A stretch of DNA of 7,465 nt from Alphaproteobacteria bacterium UBA6149 (GTDB lineage Bacteria; Pseudomonadota; Alphaproteobacteria; Rickettsiales; UBA998), in the NCBI GenBank assembly GCA_002423155.1, contig DIUV01000010.1:1-7465 (forward strand), in the 5' to 3' direction. Positions 5,665 to 7,465 of this stretch are shown here, one piece after another. Within the stretch, counting starts at the first letter, position 1. Each line of letters begins with the position of its first letter. Both the position numbers and the translations under genes were made by a program. The notes beneath the pieces were generated by a model that had not been told where the DNA came from, did not search any database, and saw nothing but the letters and a program-made list of their open reading frames with translations.

Positions 5665-5685
5665 ATGTCCATATTCTGAAAAAAG

Positions 5686-6315
5686 ATGAAAAAAGTTAGT
5701 GTATTGATAGATGGTTTTAACTTATACCATGCGATAGAAAAGCTGAATAAGCCGCATTTGAAATGGGTAAATGTTGTAAAACTGGCTGAATGCTTTATTG
5801 ATCCTTTGCATGAAGAAATTTATAGGGTTTTGTTTTTTACTGCATCCCCTAAGCACACCCCCTTAAAAGTACAAATAAAACATGAATTTTATACCAAAGA
5901 ACTTATGCAACATGGAGTGCAGGTTGTGGAGGGGAAATTCAAACAAAAATTTATAGATTTTCGCCATAATGGAGAAATGCATCAAAAGAAAACACATGAA
6001 GAAAAAGAAACCGATGTAAATCTTGCATTGGCTATATTAGAAGATGCTTATGAGCATATAAGCGATAAGCTGTTGGTTATTACCAATGATTCCGACATAT
6101 CGCCAGCTATACGAATGGCGCGTAAGAAAAATACTAATCTCAAGATTAATGTAATTACTCCTCCTTTTGATATAAAAAGAGCAAATTATGACTTGATGGA
6201 AGCTGCGGGCAGCGTGAATAGGAATAAAAAAGGGCAAGTTTATTTTCAAACTCGTTTTATTAAGGAGATTCACTTGGAAAGAAGTTTGTTGCCTAGTGAG
6301 CATGTTTCACCATGA
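5686..6315 (+). CDS. NYN-domain (LabA/DUF88-type) predicted ribonuclease
   Basis: This 209-residue protein fits the NYN family, a PIN-like fold of predicted metal-dependent ribonucleases. The conserved acidic positions are visible: VLIDGFNLYHA (6-16) with Asp9 and Asn12, KETDVNLALAILEDA (107-121) with Asp110, and LLVITNDSDISPAIRMAR (129-146) with Asp135 and Asp137. NVITPP (155-160) is the final core strand, and the last 35 or so residues are a basic tail. The likely substrate is RNA, but no target is known. The start at 5686 has only an A-rich upstream stretch and no real Shine-Dalgarno sequence. The stop TGA overlaps the next gene's ATG by four bases (ATGA), so the two are co-transcribed and translationally coupled. 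A strong terminator ends 21 bases upstream, which suggests expression by read-through or attenuation. Confidence 0.85.
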   Translation: MKKVSVLIDGFNLYHAIEKLNKPHLKWVNVVKLAECFIDPLHEEIYRVLFFTASPKHTPLKVQIKHEFYTKELMQHGVQVVEGKFKQKFIDFRHNGEMHQKKTHEEKETDVNLALAILEDAYEHISDKLLVITNDSDISPAIRMARKKNTNLKINVITPPFDIKRANYDLMEAAGSVNRNKKGQVYFQTRFIKEIHLERSLLPSEHVSP

Positions 6316-6998
6316 AAACCATAATATTAAGTGGCTGGGCGCAGCCCTTTGATGCGCTGGCGGAGATATTTCCCCATGCGCAGCATGTGGATTATTCAGG
6401 CTGTAAGAGTGTATCCGCGGCTTTAGATTTAATCGCTCGTGAGGCGGCGGGAGCTGTGCGGGTGATTGGCTGGTCTTTGGGTGGGGCATTGTTGATGCAG
6501 GCGATTGCGGGTAAATTCATTGCTCCGCAGCAATTGGTTTTATTAGCTGCGCCGTTGCAATTTGTGGCGAGTCCTGATTTTTCACAGGCAATGGATGCGC
6601 AAACTTTTGAATTGTTTCGTGCAAGTTATAGTAATGACCCCGAACGTACCGCGCGCCGTTTTGCTGGGTTAATTGCTAAGGGCGACATTAACCAAGCGGA
6701 AATTATCAAAAAAATTGGGCAAGGGGATAATATTTGGGCTGGGAGTAAGGAAAAAGATATTTGGTTGCCGTGGCTGGGAGCGCTAGAGGCGCAGCGTTTG
6801 CAGGCAAAAGATTTTTTGCATTTTCCGCCGACTTTAATAATTCATGGGCAAAATGATGCGATTGTGCACCCTAAACAAAGCCAGAAATTGGCGGAGTTTA
6901 TTCCCCAGGCAAAATTGATTATGTTGCCTGAAGCGGGGCATGCGCCGCATTTGCATGATGGGGAGTTGCTTTTGGATGTAATTAATGAATCATTTTGA
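6312..6998 (+). CDS. BioH-like alpha/beta hydrolase
   Basis: This 228-residue alpha/beta-hydrolase has a complete catalytic triad: Ser55 in the nucleophile elbow GWSLGG (53-58), Asp182 in HGQNDAIV (178-185) and His210 in GHAPHLHD (209-216). SGW near the N-terminus (7-9) supplies the oxyanion-hole region. GWSLGG plus the compact helical cap (about 88-165) resemble BioH, which removes the methyl ester from pimeloyl-ACP in biotin synthesis. BioH of E. coli is about 256 residues, so this one is shorter. No other biotin gene is in the window, so an esterase with another substrate is also possible. It has no ribosome binding site of its own and starts inside the NYN stop, implying coupled translation. 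G+C is visibly higher than at the left of the window. Confidence 0.82.
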   Translation: MKTIILSGWAQPFDALAEIFPHAQHVDYSGCKSVSAALDLIAREAAGAVRVIGWSLGGALLMQAIAGKFIAPQQLVLLAAPLQFVASPDFSQAMDAQTFELFRASYSNDPERTARRFAGLIAKGDINQAEIIKKIGQGDNIWAGSKEKDIWLPWLGALEAQRLQAKDFLHFPPTLIIHGQNDAIVHPKQSQKLAEFIPQAKLIMLPEAGHAPHLHDGELLLDVINESF

Positions 6999-7005
6999 AT
7001 GACAT

Positions 7006-7048
7006 AGTGTTTTATCTCTTAAATGACCTTTTAAATTTATAGAACACT
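7006..7048. repeat. Imperfect AT-rich hairpin after the hydrolase gene
   Basis: AGTGTTTTAT (7006-7015) pairs with ATAGAACACT (7039-7048) with one wobble, and TTAAA (7019-7023) with TTTAA (7030-7034) inside it. It lies 8 bases after the hydrolase stop but lacks a T-tract on either strand's 3' side, so it is at best a weak terminator or an mRNA end-protecting structure. Confidence 0.4.
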
Positions 7049-7081
7049 GGAGAAACTTGCTGGGGCAATTTCACCAATTGA

Positions 7082-7136
7082 CACTCGACACGACAGTAAC
7101 GTTAATATTGCAAAGCTATTGAATAGGAAGTATTTA
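7082..7136 (+). repeat. Direct repeat copy 1 (about 55 bases)
   Basis: It begins CAC-C-ACACGACAG and shares GTTAA, GCTA, TATTGAATA and TATTTA in the same order with the copy at 7352-7410. The first 24 bases match at 20 positions; the rest aligns with small gaps. Each copy is followed some 24-26 bases later by GTCATxCCxGC and a palindrome. This suggests a dispersed intergenic element present twice. TTGACA at 7078-7083 at its edge is a perfect -35 box, with only a poor -10 (GTTAAT) 17 bases on. Confidence 0.6.
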
Positions 7137-7171
7137 TTTTGCAAAATCACTCTCTCCGTCGTCATTCCTGC

Positions 7172-7238
7172 TGCGGCTAAGAATCTCTTTTTCCACTTGT
7201 TAGTGCTTCGTTTGTGGTGAAAGAGATTCTTAGCCGCA
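7172..7238. repeat. Large perfect inverted repeat (19-bp arms)
   Basis: TGCGGCTAAGAATCTCTTT (7172-7190) is perfectly complementary to 7220-7238. After two mismatches, CCAC (7193-7196) also pairs with GTGG (7214-7217), leaving a 17-base loop. The left arm follows GTCATTCCTGC, a start seen in dispersed palindromic elements of several alphaproteobacteria. No T-tract follows, so it is more likely a repeat element (REP/MITE-like) than a terminator. Confidence 0.8.
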
Positions 7239-7262
7239 ACCCTGATGAGCCGTGCCGCGTGA

Positions 7263-7291
7263 GCCCCATATCTTTTTATAAGAGGTGGGGC
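7263..7291. repeat. GC-capped hairpin within the repeat cluster
   Basis: GCCCCA (7263-7268) pairs with TGGGGC (7286-7291), extended by a T-G wobble and, after one mismatch, by TCTT with AAGA, leaving a small AT-rich loop. It lies between two longer palindromes, and no T-run follows. Confidence 0.5.
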
Positions 7292-7300
7292 GTTTGAACG

Positions 7301-7334
7301 TTAACTTTAAAATTACGAGTAATTTTAAAGTTAA
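7301..7334. repeat. Perfect AT-rich palindrome (16-bp arms, 2-base centre)
   Basis: TTAACTTTAAAATTAC (7301-7316) is the exact reverse complement of 7319-7334, with only GA between. Such a long near-perfect palindrome would extrude as a cruciform or fold as a tight RNA hairpin. There is no T-tract after it. It may be the centre or end of a small mobile repeat. Confidence 0.75.
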
Positions 7335-7351
7335 ACAACTATACTTCCTAT

Positions 7352-7410
7352 CACCCTACACGACAGCAAGGTTAACAAGGCTACAATATATTGAATAATA
7401 GAAATATTTA
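7352..7410 (+). repeat. Direct repeat copy 2 (about 55-60 bases)
   Basis: This is the counterpart of 7082-7136, starting CACCCTACACGACAG and ending TATTTA, about 270 bases to the right. It is followed at 7436 by GTCATCCCCGC, as copy 1 is followed at 7161 by GTCATTCCTGC. The two blocks therefore share both the leader and the beginning of a palindrome, although the palindromes themselves differ. Confidence 0.6.
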
Positions 7411-7435
7411 AAGATGTTGCTTTGAACTCTCAGTT

Positions 7436-7465
7436 GTCATCCCCGCCTTGTGCGGGGATCTAGGG
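7436..7465. repeat. Palindromic intergenic repeat, cut by the window edge
   Basis: ATCCCCGC (7439-7446) pairs with GCGGGGAT (7452-7459) around CTTGT, within GTCATCCCCGC...GCGGGGATCTAG. This wording is typical of dispersed palindromic repeats in alphaproteobacterial and intracellular bacterial genomes, which often have a second, mirrored copy further on. The element continues beyond the window. Confidence 0.65.

Noticed and set aside
7078..7108. Promoter formed by TTGACA and GTTAAT
   Set aside because: The -35 is perfect but the -10 matches poorly, and no gene follows within the window. It lies in a repeat whose other copy lacks TTGACA.
7082..7410. CRISPR array
   Set aside because: There are only two diverged copies about 270 bases apart, with palindromes between them and no regular spacers or cas genes.

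Overview
The window reads as an AT-rich bacterial chromosome segment, probably from an alphaproteobacterium and possibly a host-associated one (Rickettsiales- or Holosporales-like). This is inference. It rests on the low G+C of the spacers, the BrnA and ParDE toxin-antitoxin genes, a PuuD-like amidotransferase and a BioH-like hydrolase, and a palindromic intergenic repeat at the right edge (GTCATCCCCGC...GCGGGGATC) of the kind scattered through such genomes. No rRNA, tRNA, CRISPR array, transposase or integrase is visible. All complete genes lie on the + strand.

Layout. (1) Positions 1-147 hold the start of a possible minus-strand gene running off the left edge. (2) Positions 217-759 encode an unrecognised, charged 180-residue protein, closed by a strong terminator at 801-855. 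(3) Positions 909-2513 encode a large protein with about ten pentapeptide repeats near its N-terminus and an unrecognised C-terminal region. (4) Positions 2599-3630 form a toxin-antitoxin patch: a BrnA-type antitoxin with no visible BrnT toxin, then a ParD/ParE pair with its own promoter, a candidate operator and a one-base gene overlap. (5) Positions 3795-4370 encode a Pro/Ala/Gln-rich lipoprotein with three near-identical C-terminal repeats, followed by a terminator. (6) Positions 4511-5533 encode a PuuD-like class I glutamine amidotransferase. (7) Positions 5578-5664 hold a near-consensus promoter followed almost at once by a terminator hairpin with a UNCG-type tetraloop. This is either a very short RNA or an attenuator. 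(8) Positions 5686-6998 form a two-gene operon with a 4-base ATGA overlap: a NYN/LabA-type predicted ribonuclease and a BioH-like alpha/beta hydrolase. (9) Positions 6999-7465 contain no gene but are dense in repeats: a diverged direct repeat of about 55 bases present twice, with three hairpins between the copies and a fourth palindrome at the edge.

How the parts work together. The only clearly cooperating units are ParD/ParE and the NYN-hydrolase operon. The two unrecognised proteins at the left are visibly more AT-rich than the genes from 4511 onward and have an accessory look, but a terminator between them argues against one operon. I see no complete, clearly new multi-gene system. The best leads are the short promoter-terminator unit before the NYN gene, the coupling of the NYN gene to a hydrolase, the pentapeptide-repeat protein, and the nested repeats at the right edge.
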